Source: DAOTVS01 sp034436375
GTDB taxonomy: Bacteria; Chloroflexota; Anaerolineae; SpSt-313
Assembly (NCBI GenBank): GCA_034436375.1
Contig: DAOTVS010000139.1
Coordinates: forward strand, 1 to 43,510
Length of the DNA: 43,510 bases
Reading direction: 5' to 3'
Within the stretch, counting starts at the first letter, position 1. Each line of letters begins with the position of its first letter. The notes below the pieces were generated by a model. The model saw only the letters and a list, made by a program, of their open reading frames with translations, did not search any database and was not told the DNA's origin. Below are positions 15,427-22,698 of the stretch, piece after piece. Both the position numbers and the translations under genes were made by a program.

Positions 15427-15542
15427 CCGGGTTAAGGGCTACGCAACCGCCCGGCTTGTGGCCTTTAGGGTGTGGAGAGGGTGTTGGGCCTGCTTTGCCC
15501 CCGCAGAGGGGGCAAAGCAGGCCCAACCCCCTCTCCACACCC
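15427..15542. repeat. Intergenic hairpin repeat, copy B
   Basis: A half-element at 15427-15470 (CCGGGTTAAGG, then CAACCGCCCGGC, then GGCCTTTAGGG) is followed by a 35-base stem, arms 15468-15502 and 15508-15542, with one mismatch and a five-base loop (GCAGA). The longest unbroken stem run is 20 bases. The flanks on the two sides differ, so this hairpin is a genuine local structure. It shares sequence with copy C (19015-19102) and with the axis of the palindrome (21677-21834). Confidence 0.88.
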
Positions 15543-15555
15543 CTACTAGGGGCAT

Positions 15556-16118
15556 TTAGCCGACGATGCTCCGCACCACAGCGGCGATGAAGGTGGGCTC
15601 AGTGACACTACCCTCCGGGCCGGCGCCGATGCGGAGGGCGACCAGATCGAGCGAGGGGATGATATAGCATACATTGTGATGAGCGCCCATGGCGGCAAAG
15701 GCATCGCGCGGCACGCCCTCCCAGTCCCCCTCCCGGTTGACCCACCAGGTGAGGCCGTAGCACCGGTTGTGCGCCTGCGAGGGCCGGGTCGCGAGATCGA
15801 GCCACCACGAGGGCACGAGGGGTGTGCCATTCCAGACCCCGCCGTGCAGCATCAGGTAGCCGAAACGCGCTATCTCGCGCGCCGAGATGTTGACGCGCGT
15901 GTGCGCGCTGGTGTGCGGCGCCACGCGGCCGTCATCGATGCCCATCAGCTCCCAGTACAGGCCCTCGATGCCGATGGGCTCGAACCCCCGCCGCTGCATA
16001 AAATCGCGCAACTCTTCGCCCGTGATATGGTAGAACGCGAGGGCGAGATGGATAAAGGGCGGGTCAGCGCCGGCTGGCCGGCCAGGGCGGCGGTATGGGT
16101 CAGTGTGGAGGTCGTCAT
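15556..16118 (-). pseudogene. Decayed serine hydrolase (class C beta-lactamase-like), catalytic half deleted
   Basis: Read on the minus strand, an ATG at 16118 follows AAGGAGA at good spacing and begins MTTSTLTHTAALAGQPAL. The rest of the protein is in another frame (open to 16158): FYHITGEELRDFMQRRGFEPIGI, VNISAREIARFGYLMLHGG, WLDLATRPSQAHNRCYGLTWW and DAFAAMGAHHNVCYIIP. These match the second half of the beta-lactamase/esterase family. The SxxK and YxN motifs that normally precede this region are missing and there is no room for them. A deletion with a frame change joining the start to the C-terminal half explains this best. The remaining C-terminal frame is intact, so the deletion may be recent. 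Confidence 0.75.
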
Positions 16119-16236
16119 GATCGTGTTCTCCTTGTTTGTGATGCCCGCAGTATATCAACCCCCTGTCGCCCCCGTATCCCGGCCCTGTCGCAGGCCTGCT
16201 GCGGCATTATCGCAATTCGGTCGCGAATAGGGTTTC

Positions 16237-16265
16237 TTGTCTACATGGACCGGCCGCAGTACAAT
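16237..16265 (+). promoter_or_regulatory. Promoter of the MalT/LuxR-type regulator
   Basis: TTGTCT at 16237-16242, a 17-base spacer and TACAAT at 16260-16265; ATG 16293 follows after a leader of about 20 bases. Confidence 0.75.
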
Positions 16266-16292
16266 GCAGATTATCCGATGGAAGGAGAGCTC

Positions 16293-18995
16293 ATGACTGA
16301 GCGCCCTGCCGCGCCGCTGCTCAAAACCAAGTTGTTCATGCCCCCGCTGCGCCATGAGGCCGTGCAGCGCCCTCGACTGACGGCGCGCCTGGACGCCGGC
16401 CTGCGCTGCGCGCTGACCCTCATCTCGGCCCCCGCCGGTTTCGGCAAGACAACCGCCCTGCTGGAGTGGGCCGGCCGGCTCGCGGCGCGCGTCGCCTGGC
16501 TCTCGCTGGACGAAGGGGATAACGATGCGGCCCGCTTCTGTGCCTATCTTGTAGCGGCTCTGCAGACGGTGCTGCCCGGCATCGGCGACCCGGCCCTGGC
16601 GGCGCTGCGCTCTCCCCAGCCGCCGCTCGAGACCGTCCTGACTGGGCTGATCAACGAGATCGCTGCCGAGACCGGCCCGCTCGTGCTGATCCTCGATGAT
16701 TACCACACGATCAGAACACCGGCCATCCACGATGCCGTCGCCTTTCTGATCGATCACCTCCCCGCGCCTCTGCGCCTGGTGATCGCCACGCGCGCAGACC
16801 CACCCCTGCCCCTGGCCCGCCTGCGCAGCCGTGGGCAGCTGGCCGAGCTGCGCGCTGCCGACCTCCGCTTCACCCCGGATGAGGCCGCGTCCTTCCTCAA
16901 CCAGGCCATGGGGCTGGGCCTCTCCGCCGCTGACGCCGCAGCGCTGGAGGTCCGCACCGAGGGCTGGATCGCCGGCCTGCAACTGGCAGCGCTTTCGCTG
17001 CAGGGCCGGCAGGACGCCTCCGCCTTTATCGCCGCTTTCTCGGGCAGCCATCATTTCATCCTCGATTATCTCACGGAAGAGGTCCTGCGCCGCCAGCCCC
17101 CGGATGTGCAGACATTCCTGCTGTGCACCTCCATCCTCGACCGGCTGTGCGGCCCGCTGTGCGACGCCCTGCTGGAAGACCGCGCTGCGCCGGCGCAGGG
17201 CACGCTCGAGCAGTTGGAGCGCCAGAACATGTTCATCGTGCCCCTCGACGATGAGCGGCGTTGGTACCGCTACCATCACCTGTTCGCCGATCTGCTGCAC
17301 AGCCAACTGCTGAGGCTGCACGCTAGCCGGGTCCCAGAGTTGCACCGCCGCGCGAGCCTGTGGCACGAGCAGCACGGGCTGACTGCCGAGGCGGTGCGGC
17401 ATGCCCTGCAGGCAGGGGATGGGCCGCGGGCCGCCGGCCTGGTCGAGGCGAATGGCTGGCCCCTGCTGATCCGTGGCGAGATGATGACGGTCCTCGGCTG
17501 GCTGGAGGCCCTGCCGGAAGAGCAGGTGCGCGCCCGGCCCTGGCTATGCATCTACCACGCGTGGGTCCTGGTCATGACCGGCCGGCTGGACGCCGTCGAG
17601 CCGCGCCTGCAGGATGCCGCCAGGAACCTGCTGCCATCCACTGGCGCAGGCCGGGAAATGCTCGGCCACCTGGCCGCCATACGGGCCTATGCCGCTTCGC
17701 AGAAGAGCGACGCGGCCGGCGCCATCACGTTCGCCCACGAGGCGCTGGAGTGCCTGCCGGAGCATGACCTGCCCGTGCGCAGTGTGGTCAGCTACACCCT
17801 GGGTGTGGCCTGCCTGTTGGCCGATGACGTAGCCGGAGCATGCCAGGCCCTGGCGGAGGCCGGTCGCCTGGGGCGAGCCTCCGGCAACATACACATGGCC
17901 GTGCCTGCCCTCTGCGGTCTGGCCGGGGAGCAGATGGTCCTGGGCAGATTGCGCCAGGCGCAGGAGACTCTCCAGGCCTTGCTTCCGCTTACGGCCGGCC
18001 GCGAGGGGAGACCGTTGCCGCTCGCGGCGCGGGTCTATTCCGAGCTGAGTGAGCTGCACTATGAGTGGAATGACCTTGAGGCGGCCACCCGCTATGCCGA
18101 GGAGAGCATCAAACTGGGTAGCCTCTGGGGCAACACGGAGGCCTGGACGAGGGCGCCCCTGGCCTTGGCGCAGGCGCTGCTGGCGCAGGGTGATACAGAC
18201 GGCGCATACGCGGCGCTGCGCAAGGTTGACGCGTTCGTGCGCGTGCACGACACGACTGCCTCGACAATCGCTCGCGTGGAAGCATGCCGGGCACAACTGT
18301 GGCTGGCGAATATAGAGGAGAACATGGCTGCGGCGGCGGATTGGGCTGAAGCGCGGGCAAGCCTGCTGCAGCCTGATATGGGGCTGCCCCTGATCCGCCA
18401 GAGAGAGCACCTGGCTCTGGCCCGTGTGCTGATCGCCCTGGGCAGGCACGGCGATGCCCTCGGCCTGCTTGCCCGGCTGCGCACGGCCGCTGAGGCCGGC
18501 GGCCACGCAGGGCATCTGATCAAGATCCGGGTCCTGGAGGCCTTGGCGCATCGGGCGCAGGGCGAGCTGAAGCAGGCGCTGGCCGCCATCGAGCAGGCGT
18601 TGGCGCTCGCCGAGCCGGAAGGGTATGTGCGCACCTTCCTGGACGAGAGCGCACCCATGGCGGAGCTGTTGGCCGGGCTGAGCCGCGACTGGCGCTCACC
18701 GCACGCTGGCTATGTGCGGCGCCTGTTGGCCGCCTTTGGGATCGAGGTAGATAGCCAGCAGCGGGCTGTGAGACTGGCCAAACTGGATGCCTCCACCTGG
18801 GCCGAGCCCCTCAGCACACGTGAGCTGGAAGTGCTGCGCCTCATGGCCGCGGGCCTTTCGAACGGTGAGATTGCCGGGCGTCTCGTTGTCGCCGTGAGCA
18901 CCGTCAAGCGGCACATCAACCACATCTTCAGCAAACTGGGCGCCACCAGCCGCACCCAGGCCATCGTGCGTGCGCGGGAGCGAGGGCTGCTGTAG
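16293..18995 (+). CDS. MalT-like LuxR family transcriptional regulator (STAND ATPase)
   Basis: A 900-residue regulator. The opening LKTKLFMPPLR is typical of MalT-like LuxR proteins. Walker A is APAGFGKTT (46-54) and Walker B LVLILDDYH (130-138); a winged-helix segment and a long helical TPR-like sensor region (about 330-800) follow. The C terminus (839-900) is a LuxR/GerE helix-turn-helix: LSTRELEVLRLMAAG, then STVKRHINHIFSKLGATSRTQA. MalT-type proteins bind ATP and an inducer, oligomerise and activate transcription. The inducer is unknown. ATG 16293 has AAGGAG five bases upstream; the open frame continues upstream through the promoter. It is divergent from the hydrolase remnant and upstream of the flavodoxin genes, either of which could be a target. 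Confidence 0.93.
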   Translation: MTERPAAPLLKTKLFMPPLRHEAVQRPRLTARLDAGLRCALTLISAPAGFGKTTALLEWAGRLAARVAWLSLDEGDNDAARFCAYLVAALQTVLPGIGDPALAALRSPQPPLETVLTGLINEIAAETGPLVLILDDYHTIRTPAIHDAVAFLIDHLPAPLRLVIATRADPPLPLARLRSRGQLAELRAADLRFTPDEAASFLNQAMGLGLSAADAAALEVRTEGWIAGLQLAALSLQGRQDASAFIAAFSGSHHFILDYLTEEVLRRQPPDVQTFLLCTSILDRLCGPLCDALLEDRAAPAQGTLEQLERQNMFIVPLDDERRWYRYHHLFADLLHSQLLRLHASRVPELHRRASLWHEQHGLTAEAVRHALQAGDGPRAAGLVEANGWPLLIRGEMMTVLGWLEALPEEQVRARPWLCIYHAWVLVMTGRLDAVEPRLQDAARNLLPSTGAGREMLGHLAAIRAYAASQKSDAAGAITFAHEALECLPEHDLPVRSVVSYTLGVACLLADDVAGACQALAEAGRLGRASGNIHMAVPALCGLAGEQMVLGRLRQAQETLQALLPLTAGREGRPLPLAARVYSELSELHYEWNDLEAATRYAEESIKLGSLWGNTEAWTRAPLALAQALLAQGDTDGAYAALRKVDAFVRVHDTTASTIARVEACRAQLWLANIEENMAAAADWAEARASLLQPDMGLPLIRQREHLALARVLIALGRHGDALGLLARLRTAAEAGGHAGHLIKIRVLEALAHRAQGELKQALAAIEQALALAEPEGYVRTFLDESAPMAELLAGLSRDWRSPHAGYVRRLLAAFGIEVDSQQRAVRLAKLDASTWAEPLSTRELEVLRLMAAGLSNGEIAGRLVVAVSTVKRHINHIFSKLGATSRTQAIVRARERGLL

Positions 18996-19014
18996 CATCT
19001 AATGGGAATAGCGG

Positions 19015-19102
19015 CCGGGCAATCTGCTTCGCATGCAACCAGCAACATCCACCCACACCCTAAAGGCCTATAGCCGGGCGGTAGCGGAAGCCTTTGACCC
19101 GG
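19015..19102. repeat. Intergenic repeat, copy C (no long stem)
   Basis: Read on the minus strand from 19102, CCGGGTCAAAGG, CTACCGCCCGGCT and GGCCTTTAGGGTGTGG match the half-element of copy B. The other end, CCGGGCAATCTGCTTCGC from 19015 on the plus strand, resembles both that half-element inverted and the axis element CCGGACAACCTGCTTCGC at 21677. It looks like two inverted half-elements with the central stem lost. Confidence 0.75.
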
Positions 19103-19220
19103 CAGGTCCCCACCAATCCCCAGGATACACCCACAGATACACCCCCGGGTGGACGACTCTGCACCCGCTTCCCGTGTATACTGCGCTCAGAACACTGAAA
19201 AAAACACGGGAGGTTTCACC

Positions 19221-19853
19221 ATGGAGCACAGAGTGCTGGTGGCGTACGCCACCAAATCCGGATCGACCGCCGAGGTCGCGCAGGCCATCGGCGAGGAGCT
19301 GGCCGCAGGCGGGGCGCAGGTGGATGTGCTGCCCATCACCGGCGTCAATGACCCCGGCGCCTACGATGCGGTCATCGTGGGCGGCCCCATGATCATGGGC
19401 TGGCACCCCGAGGCGGTGCAATTCCTGGCGCGGCACCAGCAGGCCCTCAGCCGGGTACCTGTCGCCTGCTTTCTGACGGCCCTCAGCCTGACGCAGCCCG
19501 ACAACAGCCAGGCCGCCGGAGAGCCGATCTACCTGGATCCAGCGCTGGCCAAGCCGCCTCGGAAGCCGGGCAGGCTGAGCCTCAAGGAGCAGTACGCTAC
19601 GGTGCCCAACTATCTGCGCCCCGCCTTGCAGAAAGCGCCGCAGGTAAAGCCGGTCAGCATCGCCTTTTTCAACGGCAAGCTGGACCTGGCCCGGCTTGAT
19701 CTCTTCAGCCGGCTCTTTGTGCAGCTCGTCATCGGCGCGCGCAGCGGCGATTTCCGCAACTGGGAGGCGATCCGCGCCTGGGCCCGGGGCCTGCGCCCGG
19801 CGCTGTTGAAAGAAGGGCAGGAGGATGAGCAGCGTGCAGCCATCCATCTATGA
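19221..19853 (+). CDS. Flavodoxin-domain protein (HemG-like)
   Basis: A 210-residue flavodoxin-like protein. The FMN phosphate loop is YATKSGSTAEVA (9-20), followed by AVIVGGPMIMGWHPEA in the next loop. Such single-domain flavodoxins include the protoporphyrinogen oxidase HemG; this one is longer, owing to an insert at about 98-135 (YLDPALAKPPRKPG region), so heme synthesis is only one possibility. ATG 19221 follows GGGAGGT by six bases. A TATACT -10 box at 19177-19182 is the likely promoter; the -35 region is weak. The last 29 bases overlap the next gene. Confidence 0.83.
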   Translation: MEHRVLVAYATKSGSTAEVAQAIGEELAAGGAQVDVLPITGVNDPGAYDAVIVGGPMIMGWHPEAVQFLARHQQALSRVPVACFLTALSLTQPDNSQAAGEPIYLDPALAKPPRKPGRLSLKEQYATVPNYLRPALQKAPQVKPVSIAFFNGKLDLARLDLFSRLFVQLVIGARSGDFRNWEAIRAWARGLRPALLKEGQEDEQRAAIHL

Positions 19854-20058
19854 GATCCGGCTGCAGGGGCGCCTGCCTGCCTACCGCTCGCAGTGGTTCA
19901 ACGGTATGGCCGTCACGCACGATGAGGAGGGCAACACCCTCCTCATCGGCCCGGTCGCGGATCAAGCCGCGCTCTACGGCCTGCTGGATAAAGCCCGCGA
20001 CCTGGGGCTGACCCTGCTGGCCGTGCGCCGGCTCGCTGCCGGGAGCGGGCAGCGTTGA
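19825..20058 (+). CDS. Small conserved protein paired with flavodoxin, unknown function
   Basis: A 77-residue protein: YEIRLQGRLPAYRSQWFNGM, then NTLLIGPVADQAALYGLLDKARDLGLTLLAV. I know this pattern (YEIR, WF-G, GP--DQAALHG, RDLGL) as a small family found in Chloroflexota and some other bacteria; no function is established. It has no membrane segment or metal motif. It starts inside the flavodoxin gene, 29 bases before that gene's end, which implies coupled translation and a shared process. Confidence 0.8.
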   Translation: MSSVQPSIYEIRLQGRLPAYRSQWFNGMAVTHDEEGNTLLIGPVADQAALYGLLDKARDLGLTLLAVRRLAAGSGQR

Positions 20059-20070
20059 GCGATGGAGCAG

Positions 20071-20099
20071 TTGACCCCCTGCCCCTCCGACTGTACAAT
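20071..20099 (+). promoter_or_regulatory. Promoter of the RimJ/RimL-type gene
   Basis: TTGACC at 20071-20076, a 17-base spacer and TACAAT at 20094-20099. The leader to the next start codon is about 85 bases and carries the GGAACTC repeats. Confidence 0.75.
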
Positions 20100-20134
20100 G
20101 GATACACGATATCGGCAACTGCTATGACACCGCA

Positions 20135-20176
20135 AGCTCGCACGAGCTCAGAGTTCCTACGAGTTCCAATGAGCTG
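20135..20176. repeat. Short AGCTCG / GAGTTCC repeats in a leader
   Basis: A small palindrome, AGCTCGCACGAGCT, is followed by GAGTTCCTACGAGTTCC and GAGCT. On the minus strand this reads GGAACTCGTAGGAACTC, the same unit as in the 2335-2486 element. It lies between promoter and start codon, so it is transcribed. Confidence 0.65.
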
Positions 20177-20190
20177 ACAGCCGAGGCTGA

Positions 20191-20841
20191 GTGCATACCA
20201 TGCCCCAGATTCACGCTTCCGAGTTGCCCACCCTGCGCGGCCGGCGCGTGCTCCTGCGCCAACCCGTCCCTGCCGACGTCGTGGCGCGGGTGGCCATCCC
20301 CCGCGACCCGGAGGAGAACCGCCTGTACGGCGGCGATGGGGCGCCGAAGGTCTTTACCCCGGCCGAGGTCGAGGCGCACCTGGCCACCTTTGCGGACCAG
20401 GACCTGGCCGTCACGCGCCGGTTCATCATCGCGGCGCTTGTCTGGCCCGACGGGCGGGCGGCCGAGGAGCCGGAGGGGCGCTGCATCGGCGGGGCCCGGC
20501 TGGACCATATCTCCTGGAATGACCGCAAGGCCCGCTTCGCCATCGGCATCTTTGACCGGCGTTTTTGGTCCTGCGGCTATGGCACGGAGGCGACGCGCCT
20601 GCTCCTGCGCTACGGGTTCGAGGACCTGCGGCTGCATCGCATCGACCTGCGCGTGCTGGCCTTCAACACGCGGGCCATCCGCTGTTATGAAAAGTGTGGC
20701 TTTAGGCAGGAGGGCGTGGAGCGCGAGTCGGCGCTGGTCGGCGGCGCCTGGCACGACGATATTATGATGAGCATCCTGGAAGGCGAGTACCGCGCGCAGC
20801 CGTGGGCAGGGGATGATGAGGCAAGCTGTGCAGCAAGATAA
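20191..20841 (+). CDS. GNAT acetyltransferase, RimJ/RimL type
   Basis: A 216-residue GNAT protein. RRVLLRQPVPADV at the N terminus, FAIGIFDRRFWSCGYGTEATRLLLRYGF (the acetyl-CoA loop region) and VLAFNTRAIRCYEKCGFRQEG are typical of the RimJ/RimL/SpeG group, which acetylates protein N termini, ribosomal proteins or small amines. The expected RGKGxG loop reads SCGYGTEA. GTG at 20191 has GAGG four bases upstream; ATG at 20200, in frame, is an alternative and starts MPQIHAS. It has its own promoter and overlaps the next gene by 29 bases. Confidence 0.87.
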   Translation: MHTMPQIHASELPTLRGRRVLLRQPVPADVVARVAIPRDPEENRLYGGDGAPKVFTPAEVEAHLATFADQDLAVTRRFIIAALVWPDGRAAEEPEGRCIGGARLDHISWNDRKARFAIGIFDRRFWSCGYGTEATRLLLRYGFEDLRLHRIDLRVLAFNTRAIRCYEKCGFRQEGVERESALVGGAWHDDIMMSILEGEYRAQPWAGDDEASCAAR

Positions 20842-21643
20842 GGACTTGTTTGCGGAAAAGGTGAGCCGGACGATTGCCCAGTTGCAGCACGAGAGCTACC
20901 AGGCCATGGCCGCCGAGATCACGGTCAAACGCCTGGCCTGGCTCGACCGTGTGCTGCCCGGCCTGCCCGCCCAAACCATCTGGACGCCACAGCAGGCTTT
21001 TGAGCTGCTGTTCTTCGCACAGATGGGCCTGGAACCCGGCGACCTGCCCGTCGTTTCCGAGTCGCCCACGGAGATCGTCTGGCTCTCCACCAACCGCTGC
21101 CCGCTCCTCGATGCCTGCCTGGCGCTCGGGCTGGATACCCGCCGGGTGTGCCGGCCGGTGAACGAAAAGGCGACGCAAGCCTTCTTGTCGCGCCTCGACC
21201 CGCAGCTGCGCTTTCACCGGTCCTACCGGGAGATCCGCCCCCACGCCCCCTTTTGCCGGGAGCGGATCATGCGCCTCGATTTCGCCGCCTATCTGCGCCT
21301 GGCCGAGCGAGAAGCGCATGGAGGGCAGGGCGCCATCGTGGTCCTGGAGGGCCGGGTGATCGGCCGCGCTTGCGACGAAGACTCGGGGCACGCCGGGGCC
21401 CTCGCGCTCCGCCGGGCCATGCAGGCCACGGGTGACGCCGACCTGTGCGGAGCAATCCTGTTCACAACCAACGAGCCCTGCCCGGCGTGCGCCTCGCTGG
21501 CCGCGGAGGCCAACCTGACGACCATCGTCTATGGCGCCGCCCGCGCGCAGGCAGACGCATCTCCCCAACCCGGCGTACGGGAGACCATCAGCCGCTCCGC
21601 CTGCGCCATCGAGATCATCGGCCCACTGCCATTGGAGGAATAG
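20813..21643 (+). CDS. Cytidine/guanine-deaminase-like domain with HAG in place of HAE, N-terminal extension
   Basis: A 276-residue protein. Residues about 168-276 are a cytidine-deaminase-like fold: the zinc box EPCPACASLA (Cys223, Cys226) and His193 are present, but the catalytic glutamate of the H-x-E box is Gly195 (HAGALALRRAM). GGG here is one base from GAG. Residues 1-150 form a separate domain with Cys96, Cys102, Cys113 and Cys148 (STNRCPLLDACLALGL); it recalls the Cys-rich end of the L-2-amino-thiazoline-4-carboxylate hydrolase family, but this is tentative. If the glycine is real, deamination is doubtful and a binding role is more likely. Start ATG 20813 (or 20816) overlaps the acetyltransferase gene. 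Confidence 0.7.
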   Translation: MMRQAVQQDKDLFAEKVSRTIAQLQHESYQAMAAEITVKRLAWLDRVLPGLPAQTIWTPQQAFELLFFAQMGLEPGDLPVVSESPTEIVWLSTNRCPLLDACLALGLDTRRVCRPVNEKATQAFLSRLDPQLRFHRSYREIRPHAPFCRERIMRLDFAAYLRLAEREAHGGQGAIVVLEGRVIGRACDEDSGHAGALALRRAMQATGDADLCGAILFTTNEPCPACASLAAEANLTTIVYGAARAQADASPQPGVRETISRSACAIEIIGPLPLEE

Positions 21644-21676
21644 GGAAACGGCAAATCCGGCTCCAAAGGGTAAACG

Positions 21677-21834
21677 CCGGACAACCTGCTTCGCCGCTAA
21701 CCGGCAGCCTCCCTTGGGGGTGTTGGGTGGGTGTTGCTGCCTGTTCTGCCGCTCCGGAGCGGCAGAACAGGCAGCAACACCCACCCAACACCCCCAAGGG
21801 AGGCTGCCGGTTAGCGGCGAAGCAGGTTGTCCGG
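21677..21834. repeat. Hairpin repeat at the palindrome axis, copy A
   Basis: Each half reads CCGGACAACCTGCTTCGC, CTAACCGGCAGCC, TTGGGGGTGTTGGGTGGG and TGTTGCTGCCTGTTCTGCC toward GCTCC|GGAGC at 21755/21756. The order of blocks equals copy B (CCGG half-element, GGGTGT, GTGTTGGGCCTGC-TTTGCC stem), so the turn lies in a member of that family. How far the native stem extends cannot be known, because all flanking sequence is mirrored. Confidence 0.9.
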
Positions 21835-21867
21835 CGTTTACCCTTTGGAGCCGGATTTGCCGTTTCC

Positions 21868-22698
21868 CTATTCCTCCAATGGCAGTGGGCCGATGATCTC
21901 GATGGCGCAGGCGGAGCGGCTGATGGTCTCCCGTACGCCGGGTTGGGGAGATGCGTCTGCCTGCGCGCGGGCGGCGCCATAGACGATGGTCGTCAGGTTG
22001 GCCTCCGCGGCCAGCGAGGCGCACGCCGGGCAGGGCTCGTTGGTTGTGAACAGGATTGCTCCGCACAGGTCGGCGTCACCCGTGGCCTGCATGGCCCGGC
22101 GGAGCGCGAGGGCCCCGGCGTGCCCCGAGTCTTCGTCGCAAGCGCGGCCGATCACCCGGCCCTCCAGGACCACGATGGCGCCCTGCCCTCCATGCGCTTC
22201 TCGCTCGGCCAGGCGCAGATAGGCGGCGAAATCGAGGCGCATGATCCGCTCCCGGCAAAAGGGGGCGTGGGGGCGGATCTCCCGGTAGGACCGGTGAAAG
22301 CGCAGCTGCGGGTCGAGGCGCGACAAGAAGGCTTGCGTCGCCTTTTCGTTCACCGGCCGGCACACCCGGCGGGTATCCAGCCCGAGCGCCAGGCAGGCAT
22401 CGAGGAGCGGGCAGCGGTTGGTGGAGAGCCAGACGATCTCCGTGGGCGACTCGGAAACGACGGGCAGGTCGCCGGGTTCCAGGCCCATCTGTGCGAAGAA
22501 CAGCAGCTCAAAAGCCTGCTGTGGCGTCCAGATGGTTTGGGCGGGCAGGCCGGGCAGCACACGGTCGAGCCAGGCCAGGCGTTTGACCGTGATCTCGGCG
22601 GCCATGGCCTGGTAGCTCTCGTGCTGCAACTGGGCAATCGTCCGGCTCACCTTTTCCGCAAACAAGTCCTTATCTTGCTGCACAGCTTGCCTCATCAT
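21868..22698 (-). CDS. Deaminase-like fusion protein (mirror copy)
   Basis: Exact mirror of 20813..21643; Cys-rich N-terminal part, then a deaminase-like domain with Gly in place of the catalytic Glu. It carries the same GGG codon, so it gives no independent support for that change. Confidence 0.7.
   Translation of the reverse strand: MMRQAVQQDKDLFAEKVSRTIAQLQHESYQAMAAEITVKRLAWLDRVLPGLPAQTIWTPQQAFELLFFAQMGLEPGDLPVVSESPTEIVWLSTNRCPLLDACLALGLDTRRVCRPVNEKATQAFLSRLDPQLRFHRSYREIRPHAPFCRERIMRLDFAAYLRLAEREAHGGQGAIVVLEGRVIGRACDEDSGHAGALALRRAMQATGDADLCGAILFTTNEPCPACASLAAEANLTTIVYGAARAQADASPQPGVRETISRSACAIEIIGPLPLEE

Noticed and set aside
15468..15542. Intrinsic terminator
   Set aside because: The stem is far longer than usual and no T-run follows on either strand; its likeness to other intergenic copies fits a repeat element better.
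16095..16292. Longer N terminus for the LuxR-type regulator
   Set aside because: The extra frame runs through the promoter boxes at 16237-16265; the ATG at 16293 has a good ribosome site and begins the conserved domain.
21740..21771. Hairpin telomere or telomere-resolution site
   Set aside because: The axis is GC-rich and belongs to an intergenic repeat family; known hairpin telomeres are AT-rich, and no telomere resolvase gene is present.
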